In this document: positions 8,391 through 18,211 of the stretch, one piece after another
How the letters are laid out: the number at the start of each line of letters is the position of its first letter
Numbering within the stretch: the stretch's first letter is position 1
Source of the DNA: Methyloprofundus sp.
GTDB lineage: Bacteria > Pseudomonadota > Gammaproteobacteria > Methylococcales > Methylomonadaceae
Assembly (NCBI GenBank): GCA_014859465.1
Contig: JACUUF010000011.1
Span: 1 to 50,993, forward strand
Length of the DNA stretch: 50,993 nucleotides
Direction: 5' to 3'
Program-made: the position numbers and the translations under genes
Notes under the pieces: generated by a model
What the model saw: the letters and a program-made list of their open reading frames with translations, nothing else
What the model was told of the DNA's origin: nothing
The model's database searches: none

Positions 8391-8479
8391 GCTAATAGTA
8401 TGTATTTTTTGTTATCTTGCAGAAGAGGCGCTTAGTTGGTTGCGTGTTGTTGTCACTGAAGCCGCTGCGATAAGGTTGA

Positions 8480-11101
8480 CTACTGTTCTAGTAGTTGGAT
8501 TAAGTCCTTAGTTAAACTCTGCATTTGTTCATTGCCCAGTAATTGTTTGGCTTGAATATTTAGGAAGAAGATGTCTTCTGCTCGACTGCCTATGGTGGTG
8601 ATTTTTGCACTGATAAGATTGATTTGATTGGCACGAAAAAACTGAGCCATTTTTGCTAGTAATCCGGGATGGTCGGTAGTGATTAATTCTAAAATGTCGT
8701 ATCTATTTTGTGGGTCTTGATAGAAGCGAGCCTGGGTGCGAATCGGGAAGTGCGTGGCTTGCCGCGAATGATGATGCAGGTTTTTTTGTTGGGTATTGGC
8801 CTGATCGCTTAATTGTTGTTTTATTGCAGAGCAAATATGTAGTTCGCGCTGTAAGTCGGTGATTGGGGTGCCTGATTGCTCCAGTACTTGAAAACTATTG
8901 AGTGTGTACTGCTCATCTTGAGTTGAAATGATTCGCGCATCAAGAATAGTTAAGCCGAGATTATCCAGTGCCGTTGTACAGCGGGAGAAGATGAAATCTT
9001 CTTGTTTGTGCTCGGCATAGATGAAAATTTCTGCGCTACCGCGCTGGTTTTGCGGGCGCAAGAGAATTAGCGGTAAGTCCCTTTCAGTGCTAAAGTTAAT
9101 GGCAATAGTGTGCCAAATAATCTCATCTGCATAGTAGCGTAGGAAATAATCAGAGCTGATATGTGCCCATGCTTTTTGGATGCTGGTTGCTGATAATCCT
9201 TTTTTAAGTAACTCTTTGCGTGCTTCCGATTGAGTTTCTTTTATGGTATCTAATTGCTGGATTGGATTTTCTAAGCCGCGTCTTAGTGCATTAGCTGTGG
9301 TGCTATAGAGCTCCTTTAGTAAAGAATCTTTCCATGAAGTCCATAGCTCGGGATTGGTGGCGCGAATATCAGCGACGGTGAGTAAGTATAGGTAGTTTAG
9401 GTATTCTGTTGTGCCTACTTTAGTGGCAAACTCATGGATAACTTCGGGGTCACTAATGTCTTTGTGTTGCGCTGTGGTTGACATGACTAAATGATTTCGG
9501 ACTAGCCAACAAATCAATTTCGTATCGTGCTCTGATATTTTATGATCGATGCAGAACTGCTGGGCAATGGCTTGACCTAGTTCGGAGTGGTCGCCTTTTT
9601 TTCCTTTGGCAATGTCATGAAATAATCCGGCAGTGTATAAAATGTGGGGTTTAGAGATTAATAGAAAAATACTATTACAAAAAGGCAGTTCTTCATTGTG
9701 TTTTTCTAAGGCAAAGCGGCGCAAATTGCGAATCACAAAAAGTGTGTGTTCGTCTACTGTATAAATATGAAACAGGTCATATTGCATGCGTGCCACAATA
9801 TTATTAAAGCTGGGCAAGTAGGCGGCTAGTACCCCATAGCGATTCATCATGCGTAATACGCGGTTGATGGTGCGCGGTTGACACAATATATCTATGAACA
9901 GTTGTCGAGCAAATGGGTCTTGACGGAAATGGTTGTCAATCAGGTGTAGGTTGCTACGAATAAGGTGAATAGTTGTGGCTCTAATGCCTTTAATTGAAGG
10001 GATTTTTTGTATTAATATAAAAATTTCCAACAAAGCTCGTGGGTGAGTTTGGAAAATGCCGACACTTTTCGCGGCAATATAGCCGCCAATGCTGTCAAAT
10101 TTATCATTGATGGCTTGTGGTTTGTAGGTTTTTTCAGCGTGAGTCAGGCAGTGTTCGTCAAAAATTTGCAATAAGGTTTCATTAAGACGTTCTAATTGCA
10201 TGACTGTTTTGAAGTAATGCTGCATGAACTGTTCCACGCCTTCGTTGTTTTTCTGTTCGCTAAAGCCAAAGGAAGCCGCTAATTCGCGTTGATGATCAAA
10301 AAGTAGCCGGTCTTCACAGCGCCCTGTTTGTAGGTGCAGGGCGAAGCGTATTTTCCATAACAGTTCTTGAGCGGAAAATAATTCTTCATATTCGCTTTGA
10401 GGTAGAAAATCGTATTGAGTTAATTCGCGCAAAGTGGCTGTTTTGTAATGGTGCTTAAAGACCCAGGCGATAATTTGTAAGTCTCTTAAGCCTCCAGGGC
10501 TTTCTTTTATGTTGGGTTCTAGGTTGTAAGCTGTGCCATGAAATTTTTGATGCCGGAGTTGCTGTTCTTTAAGTTTGGCATTATAAAATCTCTCTGAACT
10601 CCAAGCGTTCTGTGCTGATATTTGCGTGTTAAGGTTGGCGCTTAACAGTTCATTTCCTGCTAAGTGGCGAGACTCCATTAGGCTAGTCATAATGGTTTGG
10701 TCGTCTGCTGCAGCTCGTAGGCATTCTGCTGTGCTGCGCACACTTAGGCCTAGCTTTAATCCTGTATCCCAAAGGAAGGTGCATAGCGCGCTGAGTTGTT
10801 CTTTTGCTGGCTCTAGGGTGTTATCGTCCAGCAAGATAAGAATGTCTATGTCTGAATAGGGGAACATTTCTTGCCGCCCGTAGCCACCGACGGCAATTAA
10901 GGCGAAGTTTTCCGGTGCTTCGACTATAAAACGACTCCATAGGACGTTTAGCATTTGATCTAAAAATCGAGATTTCCCATGTAGTAGCGGTAGAATCGAT
11001 TTTTCGGGGGAGAAAATGCTTTGCAGATAGCCGTTATGTTTTTGTATGGCTTGCTTAACCTGCTGAGCATCATTAAGGTTGTAGGCCGCTAAATGATTCA
11101 C
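8480..11101 (-). CDS. glnD: [protein-PII] uridylyltransferase/uridylyl-removing enzyme
   Basis: 873 residues, normal for GlnD. This bifunctional nitrogen sensor uridylylates PII proteins when glutamine is low and removes UMP when it is high. The nucleotidyltransferase motif GGYGRQEMFPYSDIDIL lies at 72-88, with catalytic D84 and D86. An HD domain follows (GLFHDIAKGKKGDHSELG, about 490-508), then two C-terminal ACT domains (about 690-765 and 800-870) for glutamine binding. The start is GTG at 11101, overlapping the map stop as GTGA, with GAAAGG just upstream. The map-glnD order is the same as in other gammaproteobacteria. Confidence 0.96.
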   Translation of the reverse strand: MNHLAAYNLNDAQQVKQAIQKHNGYLQSIFSPEKSILPLLHGKSRFLDQMLNVLWSRFIVEAPENFALIAVGGYGRQEMFPYSDIDILILLDDNTLEPAKEQLSALCTFLWDTGLKLGLSVRSTAECLRAAADDQTIMTSLMESRHLAGNELLSANLNTQISAQNAWSSERFYNAKLKEQQLRHQKFHGTAYNLEPNIKESPGGLRDLQIIAWVFKHHYKTATLRELTQYDFLPQSEYEELFSAQELLWKIRFALHLQTGRCEDRLLFDHQRELAASFGFSEQKNNEGVEQFMQHYFKTVMQLERLNETLLQIFDEHCLTHAEKTYKPQAINDKFDSIGGYIAAKSVGIFQTHPRALLEIFILIQKIPSIKGIRATTIHLIRSNLHLIDNHFRQDPFARQLFIDILCQPRTINRVLRMMNRYGVLAAYLPSFNNIVARMQYDLFHIYTVDEHTLFVIRNLRRFALEKHNEELPFCNSIFLLISKPHILYTAGLFHDIAKGKKGDHSELGQAIAQQFCIDHKISEHDTKLICWLVRNHLVMSTTAQHKDISDPEVIHEFATKVGTTEYLNYLYLLTVADIRATNPELWTSWKDSLLKELYSTTANALRRGLENPIQQLDTIKETQSEARKELLKKGLSATSIQKAWAHISSDYFLRYYADEIIWHTIAINFSTERDLPLILLRPQNQRGSAEIFIYAEHKQEDFIFSRCTTALDNLGLTILDARIISTQDEQYTLNSFQVLEQSGTPITDLQRELHICSAIKQQLSDQANTQQKNLHHHSRQATHFPIRTQARFYQDPQNRYDILELITTDHPGLLAKMAQFFRANQINLISAKITTIGSRAEDIFFLNIQAKQLLGNEQMQSLTKDLIQLLEQ

Positions 11102-11862
11102 CTTTCTTCTTGGCGTAGAGTGAGAATTTCATGCCCCGTTGGTGTTACTAGAATGGTGTGCTCCCATTGTGCGGAAAGCGAGCGATCTTTGGTAACGGCT
11201 GTCCAGCCATCTTTAAGTACTTTCATGTGGCGTTTGCCAATATTAATCATGGGTTCAATCGTCAGTATCATGCCTGCTTCTAAACTAACCCCGTCGCCTG
11301 GCTTGCCATAGTGTAAAACTTGAGGTTCTTCGTGAAATTTTTTGCCTATGCCATGGCCGCAAAACTCTTGAACGACCGAGTAACGGTTAGATTCGGCATG
11401 TTTCTGTATGGCGTGGCCTATATCGCCAAGTGTGCAGCCTGGTTTTACTTGTGCAATGCCGAGCATGAGGCATTCTTGAGTAATCACACAGAGTCGCTTG
11501 GCGTGGGGAGCTACGTCGCCAACATAAAACATTTTGCTAGTATCGCCATGATATTCGTCTTTGATAACAGTAATATCCACATTGATAATGTCCCCCTTTT
11601 TTAGTTTCTTTTCGTTAGGGATGCCATGACAGATGGTGTAATTAACTGAGGTGCAGATTGACTTAGGAAATCCATGATAATTGAGCGGTGCAGGAATGGC
11701 GTTTTGCACATTGACGATGTAGTCATGGCAAAGCTGATCAAGTTCGTTAGTCGTTACTCCAGGGATAACATAAGGGGCAATGAACTCTAAAACTTCTGCG
11801 GCAAGCTTTCCGGCAATGCGCATTTTTTCGATTTCGGCGTCTGTTTTTATGGTGATTGACAT
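11098..11862 (-). CDS. map: type I methionine aminopeptidase
   Basis: 254 residues. Removes the N-terminal methionine from nascent proteins. All metal and catalytic residues are visible: H79, D96, D107, H170, E203 and E234, within one residue of the E. coli numbering. The motif CGHGIGKKFHEEP is at 168-180. The frame is open further upstream, but the alignable protein begins at MSITIKTDAEIEKM, so ATG 11862 is chosen despite a weak Shine-Dalgarno sequence. It is the first gene of map-glnD, divergent from rpsB, which is the arrangement seen in E. coli. Confidence 0.96.
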   Translation of the reverse strand: MSITIKTDAEIEKMRIAGKLAAEVLEFIAPYVIPGVTTNELDQLCHDYIVNVQNAIPAPLNYHGFPKSICTSVNYTICHGIPNEKKLKKGDIINVDITVIKDEYHGDTSKMFYVGDVAPHAKRLCVITQECLMLGIAQVKPGCTLGDIGHAIQKHAESNRYSVVQEFCGHGIGKKFHEEPQVLHYGKPGDGVSLEAGMILTIEPMINIGKRHMKVLKDGWTAVTKDRSLSAQWEHTILVTPTGHEILTLRQEER

Positions 11863-11942
11863 GGCTGTGTGTGCTTGCTTGTTGTAGGGTAGTGAATATA
11901 TTAACAGGATTTGCTTAAAGATAAATTTTAACAGAGTATCCG

Positions 11943-11971
11943 TTGTTGTAAAAAAGTAAATATGATATAAA
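11943..11971 (+). promoter_or_regulatory. candidate strong promoter of rpsB-tsf
   Basis: TTGTTG at 11943-11948 and TATAAA at 11966-11971 are separated by exactly 17 bases. Transcription would start near 11978 and give an untranslated leader of about 130 bases before the rpsB ATG. The divergent map gene begins about 80 bases away on the other strand. Confidence 0.55.
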
Positions 11972-12050
11972 GGTAAGTTCATTTACTTAATACTCACATC
12001 TATCGACACGGTTAGTTGGGTGCTGGTTTTTAATAAAACTGGTTTCTAGT

Positions 12051-12107
12051 CGGGATAGGTGGAGGCGTAACCCTTCCGGAATAGCCCGGAATTATTTGGA
12101 GAAAAGA
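12051..12107 (+). promoter_or_regulatory. probable S2 autoregulatory leader of rpsB
   Basis: The last part of the rpsB leader holds a conserved-looking GC-rich segment (GGTGGAGGCGTAACCC) followed by a hairpin with TCCGG at 12075-12079 and CCGGA at 12086-12090, then the ribosome binding site GGAG at 12097-12100. In gammaproteobacteria S2 represses rpsB-tsf translation by binding this leader. Membership here is inferred from position and from the hairpin, not from a covariance search. Confidence 0.45.
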
Positions 12108-12854
12108 ATGGCCGCAGTATCAATGCGTCAAATGCTAGAAGCAGGTGTTCACTTTGGACACCAAACTCGTTATTGGAATCCACAAATGGCACCTTATATT
12201 TTTGGTGCACGCAGCAAAATCCATATTATTAATTTAGAGAAAACTCTTCCTTTATTTAATGATGCAATGAATTATGTTGGTCAGATGTCCGCTAATAAAG
12301 GCAATATCTTATTTGTTGGTACAAAAAAGTCTGCCCGTAAAGCCGTTGCTGAACAAGCAATACGTTGTGGTATGCCTTATGTAAATCACCGTTGGTTGGG
12401 TGGTATGCTAACGAACTTTAAAACGATTAAAAAATCAATCAACCGTTTAAAAGAGCTTGAAGCGATGACTGCTGATGGAACGTTACAACAGCGATTCAGC
12501 AAAAAAGAAGCGTTAGGCATGGAACGTGAGATGGAAAAATTAGAGCGCAGTTTAGGTGGTATTAAAGATATGCGTGGTATTCCTGATGCGATTTTTGTTC
12601 TTGATGTAGGTTACGAGAAAAACGCACTTAGCGAAGCTAAAAAATTAGGAATTCCGGTTATTGGTATCGTTGATACCAATAACTCACCTAAAGGTGTTGA
12701 TTATATTATTCCTGGAAATGATGATTCAATTCGTGCCGTTCAGTTGTATGTTGAAACGGTTGCAACGGCTGTTTTAGAAGCCAAAGCAGCAAGATTAGAT
12801 ATGTCAGCTAAATCTGATGAATTTGTTGAAGAAGCAACTAGCGCTGCAAAATAA
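12108..12854 (+). CDS. rpsB: 30S ribosomal protein S2
   Basis: 248 residues, matching S2 throughout: [20 protein letters not shown] near the N terminus, [26 protein letters not shown], and GIVDTNNSP with a PGNDD motif. S2 sits on the back of the 30S subunit between head and body and recruits S1. The ATG at 12108 follows GGAG at the right spacing; an in-frame TTG four codons earlier overlaps that site and is unlikely. tsf follows after a hairpin terminator-attenuator, so S2 is probably made in excess of full-length rpsB-tsf message. Confidence 0.97.
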   Translation: MAAVSMRQMLEAGVHFGHQTRYWNPQMAPYIFGARSKIHIINLEKTLPLFNDAMNYVGQMSANKGNILFVGTKKSARKAVAEQAIRCGMPYVNHRWLGGMLTNFKTIKKSINRLKELEAMTADGTLQQRFSKKEALGMEREMEKLERSLGGIKDMRGIPDAIFVLDVGYEKNALSEAKKLGIPVIGIVDTNNSPKGVDYIIPGNDDSIRAVQLYVETVATAVLEAKAARLDMSAKSDEFVEEATSAAK

Positions 12855-12912
12855 GCGCACATGATTGTGTATGATAATTGCTTGACTAGCTAATTATTAT
12901 AGGTCATTTATG

Positions 12913-12937
12913 AACGCCTCCATTTGGGGGCGTTTTT
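12913..12937 (+). terminator. rho-independent attenuator between rpsB and tsf
   Basis: AACGCCTCC (12913-12921) pairs with GGGGGCGTT (12926-12934) across a four-base loop, with one G-U pair, and runs into five T residues. It lies only 33 bases before the tsf start, so it would set the S2 to EF-Ts ratio by partial termination. Confidence 0.75.
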
Positions 12938-12969
12938 ATAGAATTAAAGAAAATATAAAGGTAAAAAGC

Positions 12970-13845
12970 ATGAGTGTTACAGCTGGAATGGTAAAAGAAC
13001 TACGTGAAAGAACGGGTTCAGGCATGATGGAATGTAGAAAAGCATTAATTGAAGCAGGTGCTGATATGGAGCTTGCCATTGAAAATATGCGCAAAGCGGG
13101 TTTAGCAAAAGCGGATAAAAAATCAGGTCGTATTGCTGCTGAAGGGCGTATTGCTGTTGCACAAAGCGCAGATACGAAAAATGCTGTGATTATTGATGTT
13201 AACTGCGAAACTGATTTTGTTGCTAAAGGCGATGTTTTCAAAGCTTTTGCAAATGATATTGCTAATGCAATTTTAGCGTCAGAGGTTGCTACGCCAGAAG
13301 AGGCTTACGAGCTGACCTTGGCTGATGGCAAAACAATTGATGAAGTACGTCGTGGTTTGATCTCTAAATTAGGCGAGAACATTGCTCTAAGACGTTTCCA
13401 AAGAGTCGCAACAGAAGGCGGCACTGGATTTTACTTGCATGGCGAAAAAATCGGTGTATTGGTTAGCTTAGAAAAAGCAGACGAAGAGTTAGCAAAAGAT
13501 GTGGCCATGCATATCGCAGCTAGCAAGCCCTTATGTGTTTCTGAGTCTGATGTAGCGCCTGAGTTGGTTGAGAAAGAAAAAGAAATTTTTATTGCTCAAG
13601 CCGCCGAAAGTGGTAAGCCAGCAGATATTATTGAAAAAATGATTGGCGGTCGGATTAAAAAATTCTTAGCGGAGATTACGCTAGAAGGTCAAGCATTTAT
13701 TAAAGATGATAAAGTAACTGTAGCGCAACTTGCTAAATCTAAAGGTAATAAAGTGCTCGCTTTTACTCGTTTAGAAGTAGGTGAAGGTATTGAAAAAGCT
13801 GAAGGTGATTTTGCTTCTGAAGTTATGGCGCAAATTCGCGGTTAA
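12970..13845 (+). CDS. tsf: translation elongation factor Ts
   Basis: 291 residues. The nucleotide exchange factor for EF-Tu. It has the N-terminal UBA-like helical domain (VKELRERTGSGMMECRKAL), the EF-Tu-contacting TDFV motif (NCETDFVAKGDVF, about 78-90) and the two-part core. The ATG at 12970 is chosen because the conserved protein begins MSVTAGMVKELRERTG and AAAGG precedes it. An upstream in-frame ATG at 12910 would place the attenuator hairpin inside the coding sequence. Confidence 0.97.
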   Translation: MSVTAGMVKELRERTGSGMMECRKALIEAGADMELAIENMRKAGLAKADKKSGRIAAEGRIAVAQSADTKNAVIIDVNCETDFVAKGDVFKAFANDIANAILASEVATPEEAYELTLADGKTIDEVRRGLISKLGENIALRRFQRVATEGGTGFYLHGEKIGVLVSLEKADEELAKDVAMHIAASKPLCVSESDVAPELVEKEKEIFIAQAAESGKPADIIEKMIGGRIKKFLAEITLEGQAFIKDDKVTVAQLAKSKGNKVLAFTRLEVGEGIEKAEGDFASEVMAQIRG

Positions 13846-13856
13846 GTAAGCTGCGA

Positions 13857-13901
13857 TAGATCAAGCTTTCAGTGTGCTGTACACTGAAAGCTTTTGATCT
13901 A
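13857..13901 (+). terminator. long hairpin after tsf
   Basis: A 19-base arm (13857-13875) pairs with 13881-13901 across a GCTGT loop, with only a two-base bulge. No clear T-tract follows, so it may act as an RNA-processing or end-protecting structure, or a weak terminator, before pyrH. 150 bases then precede pyrH, enough for a separate promoter. Confidence 0.6.
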
Positions 13902-14054
13902 GAGTAAGAAAAATAAACAGGGAGTCGGTTTTTGGGGTTGTGCTCAGTTTCTGTTGTGCAATATTTTATGTGTAGATAACATCAATAGCGCATATTAAGC
14001 TGTGATTTATCAAATAACACCATTTTTATCATTAACTTTAGATAGGTAGAATTT

Positions 14055-14777
14055 ATGACTAAACTTATTTGCCAAAGAATTATGCTCAAATTAAGTGGCG
14101 AAGCGTTAATGAGCGATAAGGGTGGCAATATCGACCCTGAGATCGTAAAGCGCTTAGCGACGGAAATAAAGGAACTATGTGATGCGGGCGTTCAAGTTGG
14201 TTTAGTCATAGGTGGTGGTAATATTTTGCGTGGTTCAGAGCAAGCTGCTGAAGGTTTGAATCGCGTAACAGCAGACCAAATGGGGATGTTGGCGACGGTT
14301 ATTAATGCTTTAGCCATGCAAGATTCCTTGGAGTTTTTAGGTCAGCCAGTGCGAGTTATGACGGCCTTAAAAATTAATCAAGTTTGTGAAGATTATATTA
14401 GGCGGCGCGCAGTTAGACATTTAGAAAAAAGGCGCGTGGTTATTTTTGCCGCAGGCACAGGAAATCCTTTTTTTACCACCGATTCGGCGGCCAGCTTAAG
14501 AGCGATTGAGATTAACGCTCAATTGATGATTAAAGCAACGAAGGTTAAAGGTGTTTATTCAGCGGATCCAGAAAAAGTGCCAGATGCTAAGTTTTATTCA
14601 CGATTGACTTATGATGCAGCGCTTGATCAGCGATTGAATGTGATGGACACCACGGCACTAGTGCTTTGTCGAGATAATAATTTACCTATGCGTGTGATGA
14701 ATATTTTTGAGTCCGGCGCAGTCATGCGTCTAATGCAAGGTGAAGAGATAGGTTCACTTATAGAGCGAGGAAACTAA
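14055..14777 (+). CDS. pyrH: uridylate kinase (UMP kinase)
   Basis: 240 residues. Phosphorylates UMP to UDP in pyrimidine nucleotide synthesis; a hexameric member of the amino-acid-kinase fold, unrelated to eukaryotic UMP kinases. Motifs: [11 protein letters not shown] at the N terminus, [10 protein letters not shown] (about 52-61), a [11 protein letters not shown] segment and the C-terminal MRVMNIF. AGGT precedes the ATG. frr starts 3 bases after the stop, and the order tsf-pyrH-frr is conserved in most proteobacteria. Confidence 0.97.
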   Translation: MTKLICQRIMLKLSGEALMSDKGGNIDPEIVKRLATEIKELCDAGVQVGLVIGGGNILRGSEQAAEGLNRVTADQMGMLATVINALAMQDSLEFLGQPVRVMTALKINQVCEDYIRRRAVRHLEKRRVVIFAAGTGNPFFTTDSAASLRAIEINAQLMIKATKVKGVYSADPEKVPDAKFYSRLTYDAALDQRLNVMDTTALVLCRDNNLPMRVMNIFESGAVMRLMQGEEIGSLIERGN

Positions 14778-14780
14778 ATA

Positions 14781-15338
14781 ATGATTAATGATATTGAGCA
14801 AGATGCAGCCAGCAGAATGGCTAAGAGCATTGAATCTCTTAAAAAAGCCTTTACTAAGATAAGAACAGGGCGTGCCCATCCTAGTTTGCTTGATCAGGTG
14901 GTTGTGTCTTATTATGGTTCAGATACCCCTTTATCTCAGGTAGCCAATGTTTCGATTGATGATTCGCGTACCTTAGCCGTTACTCCATGGGAAAAAGGTA
15001 TGATGCAAGCAATTGAGAAGGCGATTATGTCTTCAGATTTAGGCTTAAATCCGGTGACTAATGGTAATATTATTCGCGTACCTTTACCTATGTTAACCGA
15101 AGAGCGTCGCCGTGATTTGGTCAAAGTCGTTAAGGCAGAAGCAGAAAGTGGACGCGTTGCAATCCGTAATGTTCGTCGTGATGCCAATAATGAAATCAAA
15201 GAAGCTTTAAAAGAAAAAATGGTTTCTAAAGATGAGGCGCATGCGGGTGAAGAAAAAATCCAGAAAATTACTGATGAATACATAAAACAAGTAGAAAAGC
15301 TTTTGGAGGACAAAGAGGCCGATTTACTGTCTATATAA
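14781..15338 (+). CDS. frr: ribosome recycling factor
   Basis: 185 residues, the normal length. With EF-G it splits post-termination ribosomes. The long helical domain I is recognised by [13 protein letters not shown] near the N terminus, and the C-terminal helix by [17 protein letters not shown] and [15 protein letters not shown]. It is coupled to pyrH by a 3-base gap and to uppS by an 11-base gap. Confidence 0.97.
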   Translation: MINDIEQDAASRMAKSIESLKKAFTKIRTGRAHPSLLDQVVVSYYGSDTPLSQVANVSIDDSRTLAVTPWEKGMMQAIEKAIMSSDLGLNPVTNGNIIRVPLPMLTEERRRDLVKVVKAEAESGRVAIRNVRRDANNEIKEALKEKMVSKDEAHAGEEKIQKITDEYIKQVEKLLEDKEADLLSI

Positions 15339-15349
15339 GGCATAGTTGA

Positions 15350-16111
15350 ATGCAATCTGTACCAAGCGAAGTCGATAAATCGCAATACCCTAAGCATATT
15401 GCCATTATTATGGATGGTAATGGGCGCTGGGCGAAAAAGCGCCATTTGCCTCGCTTTATCGGACATTCTGCTGGTGTTAAAGCGGTTAAGCGAGTCGTTG
15501 AGTTTTGTGCTCAGGAAGGTATACAGGTTTTAACTTTATTTGCCTTTAGTAGTGAGAATTGGAGGCGACCTAAAGAGGAGGTCTCCAAACTCATGGATCT
15601 TTTTATGAGTACTATGCAAAAAGAAGTTAATCGCTTAGATAAAAATAATATACGTTTACGTTTTATTGGTGAACGCACGGCCTTTTCTGAGAAGTTACAG
15701 CAAAAGATGCTAGATAGTGAACGGCAAACAGAAAACAATACCGGTTTAACGTTAGTTATTGCGGCAAACTATGGCAGTCATAGAGATATGACTTTAGCGG
15801 TACAAAACATAGCCAGAAAAGTACAGCAAGGTACTTTGTCTTGTGATGATATAGATGAAACACTTATTGCTAGTGGTCTTGCTATTGCTGATCTCCCAGA
15901 GCCTGATTTATTTATTAGAACAGGTGGAGAGCAACGAATCAGTAACTTTCTTTTATGGCAGTTCGCCTATACAGAGCTTTATTTCACCTCGAAGCTATGG
16001 CCTGACTTTAATGCAGCAGCGATGCAAACAGCAATAGACGATTTTCTTACTCGGGAGCGACGTTTTGGTCGAACCAGCGAGCAAGTACAGGCTTTGTCCA
16101 AAGCAACTTAA
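15350..16111 (+). CDS. uppS: (2E,6E)-farnesyl-diphosphate-specific ditrans,polycis-undecaprenyl diphosphate synthase
   Basis: 253 residues. Cis-prenyltransferase that makes the C55 lipid carrier precursor for peptidoglycan and LPS. The diphosphate-binding motif IIMDGNGRWAKKR has catalytic D22. FAFSSENWRRP (about 64-74) and the C-terminal LFIRTGGEQRISNFLLWQ with FAYTELYF are all standard. The gene sits directly before cdsA and dxr in the usual envelope and isoprenoid order. Confidence 0.97.
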   Translation: MQSVPSEVDKSQYPKHIAIIMDGNGRWAKKRHLPRFIGHSAGVKAVKRVVEFCAQEGIQVLTLFAFSSENWRRPKEEVSKLMDLFMSTMQKEVNRLDKNNIRLRFIGERTAFSEKLQQKMLDSERQTENNTGLTLVIAANYGSHRDMTLAVQNIARKVQQGTLSCDDIDETLIASGLAIADLPEPDLFIRTGGEQRISNFLLWQFAYTELYFTSKLWPDFNAAAMQTAIDDFLTRERRFGRTSEQVQALSKAT

Positions 16112-16157
16112 ATGCATTCCGGTGTCTTTTTATAACCTTCTTAAAAATAATAAAAAA

Positions 16158-17030
16158 ATGTTACGACAAAGAGTGATTACCGCTTTAGTTTTAGCCCCCT
16201 TGGTGGTGTTGGCTATTTTTAAATTACCGCATTTGTACTTTGCTATCCTTTGGGGTATTGTTTTGTTGATTGCTGCATGGGAATGGGCAAATTTAGCAGA
16301 AGTAAAAACACTATTAGGCAAGTGCCTGTTTTTGCTTGCTATGCTAATACCTATGGTGCTATTGCAATTTTGGACACAATTATTAGAAGTACTGACTCAA
16401 TTAGGCGATTGGCCAGAAATCAGGAGTTATTCAGGCCTGATCGAGCTTCTTGTTGTGCCGCCTGTGCTTTTTTGGTTTTATGCCATGTTTAAAATTCGCA
16501 GGGCTGGCGCTGATTTACTAGAAATTAACATCGGTGTTGGTAAAAAATTATTTATCGGCGGCTCTGTTTTAGTGGCAGCATGGTTGTTTTTATCTCGTTT
16601 AATAGTGCTTGAAGAGCCGGCTATGACCCTGTTCTTCTTTGTTTTAATTTGGTCTGCTGATATTGGAGCTTATTTTGCAGGTAAAAAATTTGGTAAAACA
16701 AAACTAGCGATTGAAATTAGCCCTGGAAAAACACTAGAAGGCTTATATGGAGCATTGCTTGCTTCGGTCGTGGTTGGCTTGGTGTTTACTTTATCTTTTG
16801 GCTTTTCAGCAATGAGCGTTAGTGACTTTCTGATGCTTTCGGTGATTACTGTGCTGGTTTCTGTTTATGGCGATTTATTTTTTAGTGCAGCGAAACGTAT
16901 TCGTGGTGTTAAAGATAGCGGTACTCTATTGCCTGGGCATGGTGGTTTATTAGATCGCTTAGATAGTGTGATCGCAGCGATTCCCGTTTTTTATGCGGGT
17001 GTATGGTTTATTAGATGGATGTACTCATGA
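16158..17030 (+). CDS. cdsA: phosphatidate cytidylyltransferase (CDP-diglyceride synthase)
   Basis: 290 residues with about eight hydrophobic segments. Forms CDP-diacylglycerol from phosphatidate and CTP at the inner membrane. The family signature is complete near the C terminus: [13 protein letters not shown], then [11 protein letters not shown]. The frame is open into uppS, but the protein begins properly at [16 protein letters not shown], so ATG 16158 is used. The stop overlaps the dxr ATG by four bases (ATGA). Confidence 0.95.
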   Translation: MLRQRVITALVLAPLVVLAIFKLPHLYFAILWGIVLLIAAWEWANLAEVKTLLGKCLFLLAMLIPMVLLQFWTQLLEVLTQLGDWPEIRSYSGLIELLVVPPVLFWFYAMFKIRRAGADLLEINIGVGKKLFIGGSVLVAAWLFLSRLIVLEEPAMTLFFFVLIWSADIGAYFAGKKFGKTKLAIEISPGKTLEGLYGALLASVVVGLVFTLSFGFSAMSVSDFLMLSVITVLVSVYGDLFFSAAKRIRGVKDSGTLLPGHGGLLDRLDSVIAAIPVFYAGVWFIRWMYS

Positions 17031-18211
17031 AAGGCATATGTATTCTAGGCGCGACAGGCTCTATTGGCGTTAGTACTTTAGATGTGGTCAAGCGACACAG
17101 TGATTTATATCGCGTTGTTGCCTTAACAGCCAATACCAATATTGATACTCTATATGAACAATGTTTAGAGTTTAAGCCTGAATATGCCGTTGTTGTTGAC
17201 GAACAAAAAGGGGCTGAATTCAAAGCAAAATTAGCGGGTACGGCGCTTGCTGATATGACCGTTTTGATTGGTGCTGAAGCATTAGTAACCGTCGCGACTT
17301 TAGCGCAGGTTGATTCAGTGATGGCGGCTATTGTTGGCGCTGCCGGTTTGTTGTCTGCATTAGCAGCCGCTCAGGCGGGTAAAACAGTCTTATTGGCAAA
17401 TAAAGAGTCATTGGTTATGTCCGGTGATATTTTTATGCAAGCAATAAAAGATTCTGGCGCGGTATTGTTGCCTATCGATAGTGAGCATAATGCCATTTTT
17501 CAATGTATGCCGGCAGCTTATATCGCAGGGCATGATGCGCCTTCAGCGCGACGTATTTTATTAACTGCATCAGGTGGACCGTTTAGAACGACACCACTTG
17601 ATGAGCTGGATAAGGTCACTGTTGCTCAAGCGGTAGCGCACCCTAAATGGGATATGGGGCGTAAAATATCAGTCGATTCGGCAACGATGATGAACAAAGG
17701 CTTGGAATTAATTGAAGCCTGTTTGTTGTTTAATATGCAGCCTGAGCAAATTCAAGTCGTTATTCATCCGCAAAGCATTATTCACTCAATGGTCGATTAT
17801 GTCGATGGTAGTGTCTTGGCGCAAATGGGTAATCCAGATATGCGTATTCCTATTGCGCATGCAATGGCTTGGCCTGATCGTTTTGATTCGGGTGTTGCGC
17901 CTTTAGATATTTTTACTGTTAAACATATGGATTTTGCAGTCGCTGACTTGCAGAGATTTCCTTGTTTACGCTTAGCGATAGAAGCCATTACTGCAGGTGG
18001 TATTATGCCGACGGTATTAAATGCTGCCAATGAGATTGCTGTAGAAGCTTTCTTAAATGAGCAGATACGTTTTACCGATATTCCTGTGGTTATTGAGCAA
18101 AGTATGGCTAAATTTACAGCTACGCAAGCCGATACCTTGGCGCGTATTCTTGCGGCCGATCAGCAAGCGCGTGGACAAGCAGAGCAAATCATTGCCGCTT
18201 TAGTTGCCTAA
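17027..18211 (+). CDS. dxr: 1-deoxy-D-xylulose 5-phosphate reductoisomerase
   Basis: 394 residues. Converts DXP to 2-C-methyl-D-erythritol 4-phosphate with NADPH, the committed step of the MEP isoprenoid pathway. N-terminal GATGSIG binds [18 protein letters not shown] holds metal and substrate ligands, and [17 protein letters not shown] is the catalytic loop region. The ATG overlaps the cdsA stop, which selects it over an ATG four codons upstream. The rseP start overlaps its TAA. Confidence 0.97.
   Translation: MKGICILGATGSIGVSTLDVVKRHSDLYRVVALTANTNIDTLYEQCLEFKPEYAVVVDEQKGAEFKAKLAGTALADMTVLIGAEALVTVATLAQVDSVMAAIVGAAGLLSALAAAQAGKTVLLANKESLVMSGDIFMQAIKDSGAVLLPIDSEHNAIFQCMPAAYIAGHDAPSARRILLTASGGPFRTTPLDELDKVTVAQAVAHPKWDMGRKISVDSATMMNKGLELIEACLLFNMQPEQIQVVIHPQSIIHSMVDYVDGSVLAQMGNPDMRIPIAHAMAWPDRFDSGVAPLDIFTVKHMDFAVADLQRFPCLRLAIEAITAGGIMPTVLNAANEIAVEAFLNEQIRFTDIPVVIEQSMAKFTATQADTLARILAADQQARGQAEQIIAALVA

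Noticed and set aside
14936-15466. 176-codon minus-strand frame across frr and uppS
   Set aside because: It is entirely opposite two conserved genes; its Ser-rich composition is typical of antisense translation.
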